This document shows positions 8,925 through 17,252 of a DNA stretch of 64,000 nucleotides, piece after piece. Source of the DNA: Bacteroides zhangwenhongii (lineage in GTDB: Bacteria; Bacteroidota; Bacteroidia; Bacteroidales; Bacteroidaceae). Both the position numbers and the translations under genes were made by a program. Location: positions 2,356,001 through 2,420,000 of the forward strand of contig NZ_CP059856.1 in assembly GCF_009193325.2 (NCBI RefSeq). Reading direction: 5' to 3'. A model generated the notes under the pieces. The model was not told the DNA's origin, searched no databases, and saw only the letters and a list, made by a program, of their open reading frames with translations. Each line of letters starts with the position of its first letter. The stretch's first letter is position 1.

Positions 8925-10247
8925 ATGTATACCAACAAACAAATTTGGAGTGTCAGTTACCCGATACTGCTAAGCTTGCTGGCACAAAATGTTATCAATG
9001 TCACTGATACGGCATTTCTCGGGCACGTAAGTGAAGTAGCACTCGGAGCTTCCGCAATGGGGGGATTGTTCTATATATGTGTATTCACCATTGCATTCGG
9101 ATTCAGTACCGGTTCACAAATAGTTATTGCCCGGCGTAATGGCGAGGGACGTTATACAGATGTAGGTCCGGTTATGATTCAGGGAGTCATGTTCTTGTTT
9201 GCTATGGCATTGTTGCTGTTCGGCTTCACCAAAGCATTCGGAGGAGATATCATGCACTTGCTCGTTTCTTCCGAGTCCATTTACGAAGGGACAATGGAAT
9301 TTCTGGACTGGCGTATCTATGGTTTCTTCTTCTCATTCGTCAACGTTATGTTCCGGGCGTTATATATCGGTATCACACGCACCAAAGTATTAACAATCAA
9401 TGCTGTTGTCATGGCACTGACCAATGTGATATTAGATTATATGCTGATCTTCGGGAAGTTTGGTATGCCCGAAATGGGAATTAAAGGAGCTGCTATTGCA
9501 TCCGTACTGGCAGAAGCCTCCTCTATTCTCTTCTTCCTCATCTACACATATATCACAGTCGACTTGAAAAAATACGGTCTGAATCGATTACGCACATTCG
9601 ATCCGGCGTTATTGATGCGGATTCTGAGTATTTCCTGTTTCACAATGCTACAATACTTTCTGTCGATGGCCACTTGGTTCGTATTTTTCGTAGCCGTTGA
9701 ACGATTGGGACAGCGGGAACTGGCTATCGCCAACATCGTCCGGAGTATTTATGTAGTATTGCTAATCCCAGTCAATGCGCTGGCAACCACGACCAATAGC
9801 CTTGTGAGCAATGCCATCGGTGCGGGAGGTATCCGATACGTAATGCCGCTCATCAACAAAATCGCCCGGTTCTCATTTTTCATTATGCTAGGACTGGTTG
9901 CATTATCAGCATTGTTCCCGCAGTTCCTGCTTTCCGTTTATACCAGTGAAAACGCACTCATTACAGAATCCGTACCTTCAGTATATGTCATCTGTTGCGC
10001 CATGCTGATTGCATCGGTAGCCAATGTCGTGTTCAATGGTATCTCAGGAACAGGAAATACACAAGCGGCTTTGTTGCTCGAAACGATCACAATAATCATC
10101 TACGGTTCATATATCATCTTCATTGGAATGTGGCTGAAAGCACCGATTGAAATCTGCTTTACAATTGAGATACTGTACTATACCTTACTGCTGATAACAA
10201 GTTATATTTACCTCAAAAAAGCAAAATGGCAGAATAAAAAGATATAA
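8925..10247 (+). CDS. MATE family efflux transporter
   Basis: Polytopic inner-membrane protein of 440 residues with about 12 hydrophobic helices in two similar halves, as in multidrug and toxin extrusion antiporters (Na+ or H+ driven). The opening NKQIWSVSYPILLSLLAQNVINVTDTAFLG is typical of the first helix, where VTD is a conserved motif. The substrate cannot be told. It has its own -7 box and stands alone between the sensor pair and ffh. A second MATE gene at 48904-50292 is only distantly similar. Confidence 0.92.
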   Translation: MYTNKQIWSVSYPILLSLLAQNVINVTDTAFLGHVSEVALGASAMGGLFYICVFTIAFGFSTGSQIVIARRNGEGRYTDVGPVMIQGVMFLFAMALLLFGFTKAFGGDIMHLLVSSESIYEGTMEFLDWRIYGFFFSFVNVMFRALYIGITRTKVLTINAVVMALTNVILDYMLIFGKFGMPEMGIKGAAIASVLAEASSILFFLIYTYITVDLKKYGLNRLRTFDPALLMRILSISCFTMLQYFLSMATWFVFFVAVERLGQRELAIANIVRSIYVVLLIPVNALATTTNSLVSNAIGAGGIRYVMPLINKIARFSFFIMLGLVALSALFPQFLLSVYTSENALITESVPSVYVICCAMLIASVANVVFNGISGTGNTQAALLLETITIIIYGSYIIFIGMWLKAPIEICFTIEILYYTLLLITSYIYLKKAKWQNKKI

Positions 10248-10263
10248 ATACGAGAGATTTTTG

Positions 10264-10271
10264 TACATTTG
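10264..10271 (+). promoter_or_regulatory. -7 promoter box of ffh
   Basis: TACATTTG matches TAnnTTTG, 33 bp upstream of the ffh ATG. Confidence 0.45.
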
Positions 10272-10304
10272 CAGGCTCAAATATTAATTAGTAATTAAAC
10301 AACT

Positions 10305-11627
10305 ATGTTCGATAATTTAAGTGAAAGACTAGAACGGTCATTCAAGATTCTGAAAGGTGAAGGCAAAATCACCGAAATCAACGTAGCGGAGACGCTGAAA
10401 GACGTACGCAAGGCTCTTCTTGATGCCGACGTAAACTACAAAGTGGCAAAGAATTTCACTGATACGGTGAAAGAGAAAGCACTTGGTCAGAACGTGCTTA
10501 CGGCAGTGAAACCGAGCCAGTTGATGGTGAAGATTGTGCACGACGAACTTACTCAGTTAATGGGAGGAGAGACAGCCGAGATTAATATTGATTCTCGCCC
10601 GGCAGTAATCCTGATGTCAGGTCTGCAAGGTTCGGGTAAGACTACTTTTTCCGGCAAATTGGCACGAATGCTGAAAAGTAAAAAGAATCGCAAACCGTTA
10701 CTGGTAGCTTGTGACGTATATCGTCCGGCAGCTATCGAACAGTTACGCGTGTTGGCAGAACAAATAGAAGTACCGATGTACTGCGAACTGGACAGCAAAA
10801 ATCCGGTAGAAATCGCACAGCACGCTATTCAGGAAGCTAAAGCTAAAGGATACGATCTCGTCATTGTCGATACCGCCGGACGTCTGGCAGTAGACGAACA
10901 AATGATGAACGAGATTGCAGCCATCAAAGAAGCAATCAACCCGAACGAAATTTTGTTCGTGGTAGACTCCATGACCGGTCAGGATGCAGTAAATACAGCC
11001 AAAGAATTTAACGATCGTCTAGACTTTAACGGTGTAGTACTGACCAAACTCGATGGTGACACACGTGGCGGTGCAGCTCTTTCCATCCGTTCGGTAGTCA
11101 ATAAACCTATCAAATTCGTCGGTACAGGCGAAAAGTTGGACGCAATAGATCAGTTCCACCCAGCTCGTATGGCCGACCGTATTCTCGGTATGGGTGATAT
11201 CGTATCACTGGTGGAACGTGCGCAAGAACAATATGACGAAGAAGAAGCTAAACGCTTGCAGAAGAAGATTGCAAAGAATCAATTTGACTTCAATGACTTC
11301 CTCAGCCAGATTGCCCAAATCAAGAAAATGGGTAACTTGAAAGATCTTGCTTCCATGATTCCGGGAGTAGGAAAAGCAATCAAAGATATCGATATTGACG
11401 ATAATGCGTTCAAAAGTATCGAAGCTATCATTTACTCCATGACTCCGGCAGAGCGTTCCAACCCGGAAATATTGAACGGTTCACGTCGTACACGTATCGC
11501 CAAAGGTAGCGGAACGACCATTCAGGAAGTCAATCGCCTGCTGAAACAGTTTGACCAGACTCGCAAGATGATGAAGATGGTTACCAGCAGCAAAATGGGC
11601 AAAATGATGCCGAAGATGAAAAGATAA
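10305..11627 (+). CDS. ffh: signal recognition particle protein Ffh
   Basis: GTPase that binds 4.5S RNA and signal sequences of nascent membrane proteins and docks with FtsY. The N domain spans residues 1-90. The G domain has G1 GLQGSGKTT near 104, DTAGR near 188 and TKLDGD near 246. The C-terminal M domain (about 325-440) ends in a Met-rich tail (KMMKMVTSSKMGKMMPKMKR). Its length of 440 is usual for the family. It is followed after 24 bp by folD, probably in one transcript. Confidence 0.98.
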   Translation: MFDNLSERLERSFKILKGEGKITEINVAETLKDVRKALLDADVNYKVAKNFTDTVKEKALGQNVLTAVKPSQLMVKIVHDELTQLMGGETAEINIDSRPAVILMSGLQGSGKTTFSGKLARMLKSKKNRKPLLVACDVYRPAAIEQLRVLAEQIEVPMYCELDSKNPVEIAQHAIQEAKAKGYDLVIVDTAGRLAVDEQMMNEIAAIKEAINPNEILFVVDSMTGQDAVNTAKEFNDRLDFNGVVLTKLDGDTRGGAALSIRSVVNKPIKFVGTGEKLDAIDQFHPARMADRILGMGDIVSLVERAQEQYDEEEAKRLQKKIAKNQFDFNDFLSQIAQIKKMGNLKDLASMIPGVGKAIKDIDIDDNAFKSIEAIIYSMTPAERSNPEILNGSRRTRIAKGSGTTIQEVNRLLKQFDQTRKMMKMVTSSKMGKMMPKMKR

Positions 11628-11651
11628 CCCACCAATAAATACCTTGAAAAT

Positions 11652-12533
11652 ATGACACTGATAGATGGAAAAGCAATTTCCGAACAAGTGAAACAAGAAA
11701 TTGCCGCTGAGGTAGCTGAAATTGTTGCACGCGGCGGTAAACGCCCGCACTTGGCAGCTATCCTCGTAGGGCACGACGGTGGCAGTGAAACATACGTAGC
11801 CGCCAAAGTAAAAGCCTGCGAAGTTTGTGGATTCAAATCTTCTCTTATTCGTTATGAGAGTGATGTGACTGAAGAAGAACTGCTGGCCAAAGTGCGTGAG
11901 CTGAATGAAGACAATGATGTAGACGGTTTTATCGTTCAGCTTCCGTTGCCGAAACATATCTCCGAACAGAAGGTAATCGAAACAATCGACTACCGTAAGG
12001 ATGTGGACGGTTTTCATCCGATCAATGTAGGTCGTATGTCTATCGGACTTCCTTGCTATGTATCTGCCACCCCTAATGGTATTCTTGAATTACTGAAACG
12101 CTATCAGATAGAAACTTCGGGTAAAAAGTGCGTAGTTCTCGGACGTAGTAATATCGTAGGCAAACCAATGGCTGCATTAATGATGCAGAAAGCATATCCG
12201 GGAGATGCGACTGTTACCGTATGCCACAGCCGCAGCAAGGATCTGGTAAAAGAATGCCAAGAAGCCGATATCATTATCGCTGCTTTGGGACAACCTAATT
12301 TCGTAAAAGCCGAAATGGTGAAAGAAGGCGCGGTAGTAATCGACGTAGGTACCACCCGCGTACCGGATTCCACTAAAAAATCCGGGTTCAAACTGACAGG
12401 TGATGTTAAGTTCGACGAAGTGGCACCCAAATGCTCCTACATCACTCCGGTACCAGGTGGTGTCGGACCGATGACGATTGTATCGTTAATGAAAAATACA
12501 CTTTTAGCCGGTAAGAAAGCCATCTATCAATGA
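11652..12533 (+). CDS. folD: bifunctional methylenetetrahydrofolate dehydrogenase/cyclohydrolase
   Basis: Makes 10-formyl-THF from 5,10-methylene-THF in the cytosol for purine and fMet synthesis. The family motifs are present: [14 protein letters not shown] with the catalytic lysine, [19 protein letters not shown] in the NADP-binding region, and [11 protein letters not shown] near the end. The protein is 293 residues, as usual. It sits 24 bp after ffh and overlaps the next gene by 4 bp (ATGA). Confidence 0.97.
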   Translation: MTLIDGKAISEQVKQEIAAEVAEIVARGGKRPHLAAILVGHDGGSETYVAAKVKACEVCGFKSSLIRYESDVTEEELLAKVRELNEDNDVDGFIVQLPLPKHISEQKVIETIDYRKDVDGFHPINVGRMSIGLPCYVSATPNGILELLKRYQIETSGKKCVVLGRSNIVGKPMAALMMQKAYPGDATVTVCHSRSKDLVKECQEADIIIAALGQPNFVKAEMVKEGAVVIDVGTTRVPDSTKKSGFKLTGDVKFDEVAPKCSYITPVPGGVGPMTIVSLMKNTLLAGKKAIYQ

Positions 12534-13684
12534 GATACACATTGTTTTTGGTAATCATATTTCTCTCCTTGTCTTGCACTTCACGGTCGCAGACAAGGAG
12601 AGATTCTATTAATAACAACTCGCTTGACACACTCTCGGCTAGCAAAAGTTGCATACCTGCCGATACTCTCCGTCTTCTCTTTGTGGGAGACCTTATGCAA
12701 CATCAGGGGCAGATCAATGCAGCACGAACCGCTAAAGGATATGACTATACTACCTGCTTCGAGTATGTTAAAGAGGAAATAGGGACAGCAGACCTCGCCA
12801 TAGCAAATCTTGAGGTGACCTTAGGAGGAAAACCATACAAAGGTTATCCTGCTTTCAGTGCACCGGATGAGTTTCTCACCGCCATACACAATGCCGGATT
12901 TAATGTCCTTGTCACAGCCAACAATCATAGTCTTGACCGTGGCAAACCGGGATTGGAACGTACGATCCGCTTAATCGACTCCTTGTCCATTCCTCACGCC
13001 GGAACATATATAAATCCCGAAGAACGTGAAAAGAAATATCCGCTCATTCTTGAAAAAAAAGGATTCCGCATTGCTCTACTTAACTATACGTATGGCACGA
13101 ACGGCATATACGTTACTCCTCCTAACATCGTCAATTATATTGATACCGCAATCATTGCCAAAGATATAGAAACAAGTAAAGTAATGAAACCGGATGCTAT
13201 TATCGCCTGTATGCACTGGGGAATCGAATACCAGTCGTTACCGGATAAGGAACAGAAATTCCTTGCAGACTGGTTGATTCAAAAAGGAGTAAATCATGTG
13301 ATCGGTTCCCACCCTCACGTTGTTCAACCAATTGAAGTTCGTGAAGACAGTGTGACAAATGATAAACATCTTGTAGTTTATTCATTGGGAAATTATATTT
13401 CCAATATGTCTGCACGTCACACAGATGGAGGACTTATGGTAAAGATGGAGTTGGTAAAAGACAGCATAACCCGTCTCAACAAATGTGAGTATAGTTTAGT
13501 ATGGACTGCCCGACCTACACAATCAGGAAAGAAAAATCACCAATTACTCCCTGTCAACTTACCGACAGACTCCATTCCTGTAAATGCTCGTAACTCTCTG
13601 AAGATCTTCGTAAATGATACGCGATCCCTCTTCAGCAAGCACAATCGAGGAATAAAAGAATATACTTTTTACGAAAAAAAATAG
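12530..13684 (+). CDS. CapA-family metallophosphatase-like lipoprotein
   Basis: A 384-residue protein with a lipoprotein signal whose lipobox LSLSC places the lipidated Cys at residue 16. The rest is the CapA/PgsA fold, related to calcineurin-like phosphoesterases: [40 protein letters not shown] and GSHPHVVQP carry the metal-ligand Asp, Asn and His residues. CapA homologues help make or anchor poly-gamma-glutamate in some bacteria, but no capB/capC are present here, so the role is open. It is translationally coupled to folD. Confidence 0.88.
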   Translation: MRYTLFLVIIFLSLSCTSRSQTRRDSINNNSLDTLSASKSCIPADTLRLLFVGDLMQHQGQINAARTAKGYDYTTCFEYVKEEIGTADLAIANLEVTLGGKPYKGYPAFSAPDEFLTAIHNAGFNVLVTANNHSLDRGKPGLERTIRLIDSLSIPHAGTYINPEEREKKYPLILEKKGFRIALLNYTYGTNGIYVTPPNIVNYIDTAIIAKDIETSKVMKPDAIIACMHWGIEYQSLPDKEQKFLADWLIQKGVNHVIGSHPHVVQPIEVREDSVTNDKHLVVYSLGNYISNMSARHTDGGLMVKMELVKDSITRLNKCEYSLVWTARPTQSGKKNHQLLPVNLPTDSIPVNARNSLKIFVNDTRSLFSKHNRGIKEYTFYEKK

Positions 13685-13692
13685 TAGAATCT

Positions 13693-13723
13693 TTTGGAGA
13701 TTAAAAGATAATATCTATCTTTG
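13693..13723 (+). promoter_or_regulatory. consensus Bacteroides promoter of tRNA-His
   Basis: -33 TTTG at 13693-13696, 19 bp spacer, and -7 TATCTTTG at 13716-13723: a full match to the sigma-ABfr consensus. The tRNA begins 26 bp downstream. Confidence 0.85.
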
Positions 13724-13748
13724 CACCGCGTTAGAGAAACGCAGATAT

Positions 13749-13823
13749 GGTGGCTGTAGTTCAGTTGGTTAGAGCGTCAGATTGTGGTTCTGAATGTCGT
13801 GGGTTCGAGTCCCATCTGCCACC
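13749..13823 (+). tRNA. tRNA-His (anticodon GTG)
   Basis: Cloverleaf with D arm GTTC/GAGC, an anticodon loop around TTGTGGT (anticodon GTG) and a T arm GTGGG-TTCGAGT-CCCAT. An extra G at position -1 (13749) faces C73, the histidine identity element. The acceptor stem has one T-T mismatch. The next bases are CA, so a full CCA is not clearly encoded. Confidence 0.95.
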
Positions 13824-13829
13824 CAAGAT

Positions 13830-13867
13830 AAGTCCTTATAAGTTAAATACTTATGAGGACTTTTTTT
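13830..13867 (+). terminator. intrinsic terminator after tRNA-His
   Basis: Stem AAGTCCTTATAAGT with ACTTATGAGGACTT, 5 nt loop, then a run of seven T. It follows the tRNA by 6 bp. Confidence 0.88.
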
Positions 13868-14404
13868 ATTGATGGTAATCATTCAGAAGCCGAAATTAGG
13901 TTAAATCAGCACTATTGTTTCCTAATAGTTTCCTAATTTAAAATGAACTAATTAAGGGAGCAATCCGAAACTCCAGTTGTTTTCAATTTGTTTCTTTTGA
14001 TTTGTTTTGAATTAAACAATGATAGCCTTCCTATTCTTATTGATTTCTATAGACATTCTTTTATAATCGATTCACTATTTAGACTCATTTCATTCGTTAC
14101 TTTTACTTCGTATAACTATAGTATACTTTGCGTATGACTATAGTTGTACGCAAAGTATACTATAGTTACTCTTGCGGAAGACTATAGTCAAACGCAAAAA
14201 GAATAAGTAACGCGGCTAATCTGATTAGGCAGAAAAAGAAATAAAAATAGTATTTGGCTCCTTTCCGTACAGTATAGAGTTCAAACCGGTTTTTCGGACT
14301 GATCCAAATTAAGGCTCAGCAGATTCTTCGATAAAAACAAGTTGGAGTTCTTATCTCAATCTGTATTTTATTACAATACATGATGAAAATTGAAATTAAA
14401 CTTA
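13868..14404. other. non-coding stretch downstream of tRNA-His
   Basis: About 540 bp with no supportable gene. It is AT-rich, has a short direct repeat TTTCCTAAT (near 13916 and 13930), and holds the 22 bp inverted repeat annotated separately. Position behind a tRNA could mark an old integration site, but no integrase or tRNA 3'-end duplication is visible. Confidence 0.6.
14113..14168. repeat. perfect 22 bp inverted repeat
   Basis: Arms 14113-14134 and 14147-14168 are exact complements around a 12 bp spacer. The arm core is ACTATAGTATACTTTGCGTA. Partial copies (GACTATAG plus AACGCAAA) occur in the spacer and again at about 14180-14200. The function is unknown; a protein-binding or cruciform site is possible. 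Confidence 0.85.
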
Positions 14405-14412
14405 TAACTTTG
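14405..14412 (+). promoter_or_regulatory. -7 promoter box of the DUF169 gene
   Basis: TAACTTTG fits TAnnTTTG, 22 bp before the start codon at 14435. Confidence 0.4.
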
Positions 14413-14434
14413 AAGAAAGTTAATGTGATACACC

Positions 14435-15151
14435 ATGATACAGAAATTCTTGCAAACATATAAGGAGGCGTTCGGTAATGCAGTTCCACTTCCTGTCACT
14501 TTCGGATATAGCCATATACCTGTTACAGAGATAAATAAAATACCGCGTTGCATGATAGGTACCATTCGCAAAGTATGTGAAGGTGATTCACTGACTCTAA
14601 GTGCCGACAATGTACTGTGCGGTGGAGGAAGCCTGTACACTGCCTTTGCCCCTATGCAGGAAAGGCTACCCAAATTTGTGTCAGAAACGGAACACTACAA
14701 GCAGACTCCCGAACAAATCAAGAAATACATACATCGCTTAGACATCCACCTGACGGATAAGCCTTATTTGAATTTTGTCCGTATGGATAAACTATCCTCT
14801 CTTGATGAAGTGGAAGGTATTTTGTTTTTCGCCACACCTGATATACTTTCAGGCTTGTGTACATGGGCTTTTTACGACAACGATGCAGATGATGCTGTAT
14901 GTACACGGTTCGCATCGGGATGTTGTAGCATTGTGACCTTTGCCATACAAGAAAACCGGAAGAATGGTCGAAGTTGCTTTATCGGTATGTTAGACCCGTC
15001 TGCACGTCCGTTGATACCGACAAATGAGCTTACCTTTGTTATACCAATACACCGTTTCCATGAAATGATGCAGACGATGGAACATTCCGCTTTGTTCCAA
15101 AAGGCATATTCCATAGTAAGAAAACGAATAAATGGAGAGATTGGGAAATGA
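14435..15151 (+). CDS. DUF169 family protein
   Basis: A 238-residue soluble protein of the DUF169 family, whose biochemical role is not known. Family features seen here are the opening PVTFGYS, the Cys/Gly-rich VLCGGGSLYTAF near residue 60, and the later CTRFASGCCSIV. The conserved cysteines could hold a cofactor or metal, but that is not shown. It is monocistronic, with its own -7 box, and converges on the methyltransferase gene with 7 bp between them. Confidence 0.75.
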   Translation: MIQKFLQTYKEAFGNAVPLPVTFGYSHIPVTEINKIPRCMIGTIRKVCEGDSLTLSADNVLCGGGSLYTAFAPMQERLPKFVSETEHYKQTPEQIKKYIHRLDIHLTDKPYLNFVRMDKLSSLDEVEGILFFATPDILSGLCTWAFYDNDADDAVCTRFASGCCSIVTFAIQENRKNGRSCFIGMLDPSARPLIPTNELTFVIPIHRFHEMMQTMEHSALFQKAYSIVRKRINGEIGK

Positions 15152-15158
15152 AAAGAAC

Positions 15159-15962
15159 TTATGGAACACGAAGTTGCCAAAAAGCTACAGCAGCCGCAGC
15201 AGCCACATTAAGTGAATCAACACCATACGACATCGGAATACGGACTACGTAATCAGCCTCCGCAATCGTTTCATGTGCGAGCCCATCCCCTTCACTACCC
15301 ACCACAATAGCTAATTTAGGTTCAGCCATCAAGATAGGATCATCAATGGATACCGAATTATCTGTAAGTGCCATAGCAGCTGTACGAAAGCCCAAATTAC
15401 TAAGATCAGAGAGAGAACCGTCCATCCATGTCCACGGAATACAGAAAACAGCTCCCATAGATACTCTGACCGCACGGCGGTTCAACGGATCACAAGAATT
15501 GCGCCTCAGCAATACAGCATCCATCCCTAATGCTGCCGCTGAACGAAAAATAGCACCAATATTAGTGGCATCAACAACGCCATCAATCACGACAATACGC
15601 CGGGCCTCATGACAGATTTCTTCCACCCTACGCAAAATAGGACGATGCATTGCACAAAGGACACCGCGCGTCAGAACATAACCAGTAAGCTTAGAAAGCA
15701 ATTCCCTGCTACCAGTATAGACTGGTAAATCATTACCATATCGTTCTATTATATCAGAAGCATCACCAATAATATGTTTATGTTCACACAAAATTGCCAA
15801 AGGCTCATAACCAGCCTCTAAGGCCCTTTTGATAACCTTCGGACTTTCTACTATAAAAAGCCCTTTATCAAGTTCAATGTGATTACGCAACTGAGCTTCA
15901 GTGAGAGCACTGAATATCTCAACTCCAGGATAAGATAAAGATGATATTTCAATAATAGGCAT
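15159..15962 (-). CDS. SpoU/TrmH-family RNA 2'-O-methyltransferase
   Basis: Uses SAM to methylate the 2'-hydroxyl of a tRNA or rRNA nucleotide. The three SPOUT knot motifs are present: motif 1 with DATNIGAIFRSAAALGMD, motif 2 IVVGSEGDGL and motif 3 IPMSYGVDSLNVAAAAAVA. The N-terminal ~100 residues form the usual substrate-binding extension (FIVESPKVIKRALEAGYEP). Its length of 267 is typical. Which RNA position is modified cannot be told. It ends six bases after the upstream alcohol dehydrogenase stop and is probably co-transcribed with it from the right. Confidence 0.9.
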   Translation of the reverse strand: MPIIEISSLSYPGVEIFSALTEAQLRNHIELDKGLFIVESPKVIKRALEAGYEPLAILCEHKHIIGDASDIIERYGNDLPVYTGSRELLSKLTGYVLTRGVLCAMHRPILRRVEEICHEARRIVVIDGVVDATNIGAIFRSAAALGMDAVLLRRNSCDPLNRRAVRVSMGAVFCIPWTWMDGSLSDLSNLGFRTAAMALTDNSVSIDDPILMAEPKLAIVVGSEGDGLAHETIAEADYVVRIPMSYGVDSLNVAAAAAVAFWQLRVP

Positions 15963-15968
15963 AATAGA

Positions 15969-17003
15969 TTATTTATAAATTGCTACTTTAATAACCCCAT
16001 CCAACTTGTTCTCGAAAATGCGGTAAGCCTCCTCAATCTCATTCAATGGAAACCGATGTGTAATAAGAGGAGTAGTATCAATTTTACCTTCCTCAATCAG
16101 TGCAAGGATTTCGGCACAGTCGCAGCCATCCACTCCCCCTGTTTTGAAAATCAAATTCTTGCCATACATATCAGGTAAAGGAAGAAGCTGTGGATTATCA
16201 TAGAGGGCTACAATCGTGACAATAGCATTAGGACGGGCACAATTCCAAGCCAAATGGAAGGAATCGTCACTCCCTGCCACTTCCAAAACAACATCTGCAC
16301 CACCATGGTCACTGTTCTTGAGAACAAATTCCTTGCAGTTTTCCGGTTCAGTCACCAACACATCAGGATAATGCTCGTGGACAAACCGAATTCTTTCAGG
16401 AGACTTCTCACAGATAATAATGCGTTTTGGCTTCTTCAGCATCACACACAACAAAGTACAAATCCCGGTAGGTCCGGCACCGATGATAAGAACAGTATCT
16501 TCCTCGGTAATTTCCGAGATGCGTGCTGCCCAAAAACCTGTTGCAAGCACATCACCGACAAACAAAGCTTGTTCATCACTCACTGTATCCGGAATACGGT
16601 TCAAACCCTGATCCGCATAAGGAACTCTGACATATTCCGCCTGACCGCCATCTATTCGACAACCCAAAGCCCAACCGCCATTAGGATCAGTACAGTTATT
16701 CACATATCCATGCTTACAGAAAAAACACTCACCGCAGAAAGTTTCGACATTCACAGTCACCCTGTCACCAGGCTTCACCAAAGTGACATCAGCCCCTACT
16801 TGTTCTACCACACCTACCATCTCATGCCCGACAGTTATTCCGGGCACAGCACGCGGCACACTGCCATGTTTAATATGAAGATCACTGGTGCAGATGCTAC
16901 CAAGTGTTACACGTACGATTGCATCCCGTGAATCCTTTATTTCCGGTCTCGCTTTCTCCTGCAATTCAAACTTTCCGTGTTCAATATATGTGTATGCAAG
17001 CAT
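15969..17003 (-). CDS. zinc-dependent alcohol dehydrogenase, MDR family
   Basis: NAD(P)-dependent medium-chain dehydrogenase of 344 residues. Catalytic zinc ligands lie in GSICTSDLH and GHE. A structural zinc loop has four cysteines (CGECFFCKHGYVNNC), and the Rossmann motif is IGAGPTG. I place the start at MLAYTYIEHG because GAGGAGG (minus strand, 17009-17015) lies 5 bp upstream. The open frame extends further to 17126, but through the promoter region. The substrate is not known; relatives include threonine and sorbitol dehydrogenases. Confidence 0.9.
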   Translation of the reverse strand: MLAYTYIEHGKFELQEKARPEIKDSRDAIVRVTLGSICTSDLHIKHGSVPRAVPGITVGHEMVGVVEQVGADVTLVKPGDRVTVNVETFCGECFFCKHGYVNNCTDPNGGWALGCRIDGGQAEYVRVPYADQGLNRIPDTVSDEQALFVGDVLATGFWAARISEITEEDTVLIIGAGPTGICTLLCVMLKKPKRIIICEKSPERIRFVHEHYPDVLVTEPENCKEFVLKNSDHGGADVVLEVAGSDDSFHLAWNCARPNAIVTIVALYDNPQLLPLPDMYGKNLIFKTGGVDGCDCAEILALIEEGKIDTTPLITHRFPLNEIEEAYRIFENKLDGVIKVAIYK

Positions 17004-17035
17004 AATATCCTCCTCGTTCATTAATATATACCTTG

Positions 17036-17065
17036 CAAAGATAATGATTTCATTGGCAAAACAAA
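17036..17065 (-). promoter_or_regulatory. promoter of the alcohol dehydrogenase
   Basis: Minus-strand -7 TATCTTTG at 17036-17043 with -33 TTTG at 17062-17065 (18 bp spacer), 33 bp upstream of the chosen start. Confidence 0.65.
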
Positions 17066-17252
17066 TCTCTTTTATCACGTTCAATACTCCCAAACCGAAT
17101 CTCACTCTATATTTATAACAATACAAAGCTGAATAAAGTCATTCACTGTTTTTTCTACTTCGGTTTTGATATTCTGGAAAATATTCTTACTTTTATATCC
17201 AAAATAATAAATAAAAACAGCAGCACGACTTATTATATTTACACACAAGCCT

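Noticed and set aside
13900..14200. CRISPR array
   Set aside because: The repeats form one dyad with partial copies, not regularly spaced direct repeats, and there are no cas genes.
13749..14434. Genomic island inserted at tRNA-His
   Set aside because: No copy of the tRNA 3' end is visible downstream, and no integrase lies near; the defence island starts 3 kb later, after core genes.
16254..16931. + strand frame of 225 codons opposite the alcohol dehydrogenase
   Set aside because: The minus strand carries the zinc and Rossmann motifs; the + strand frame resembles nothing.
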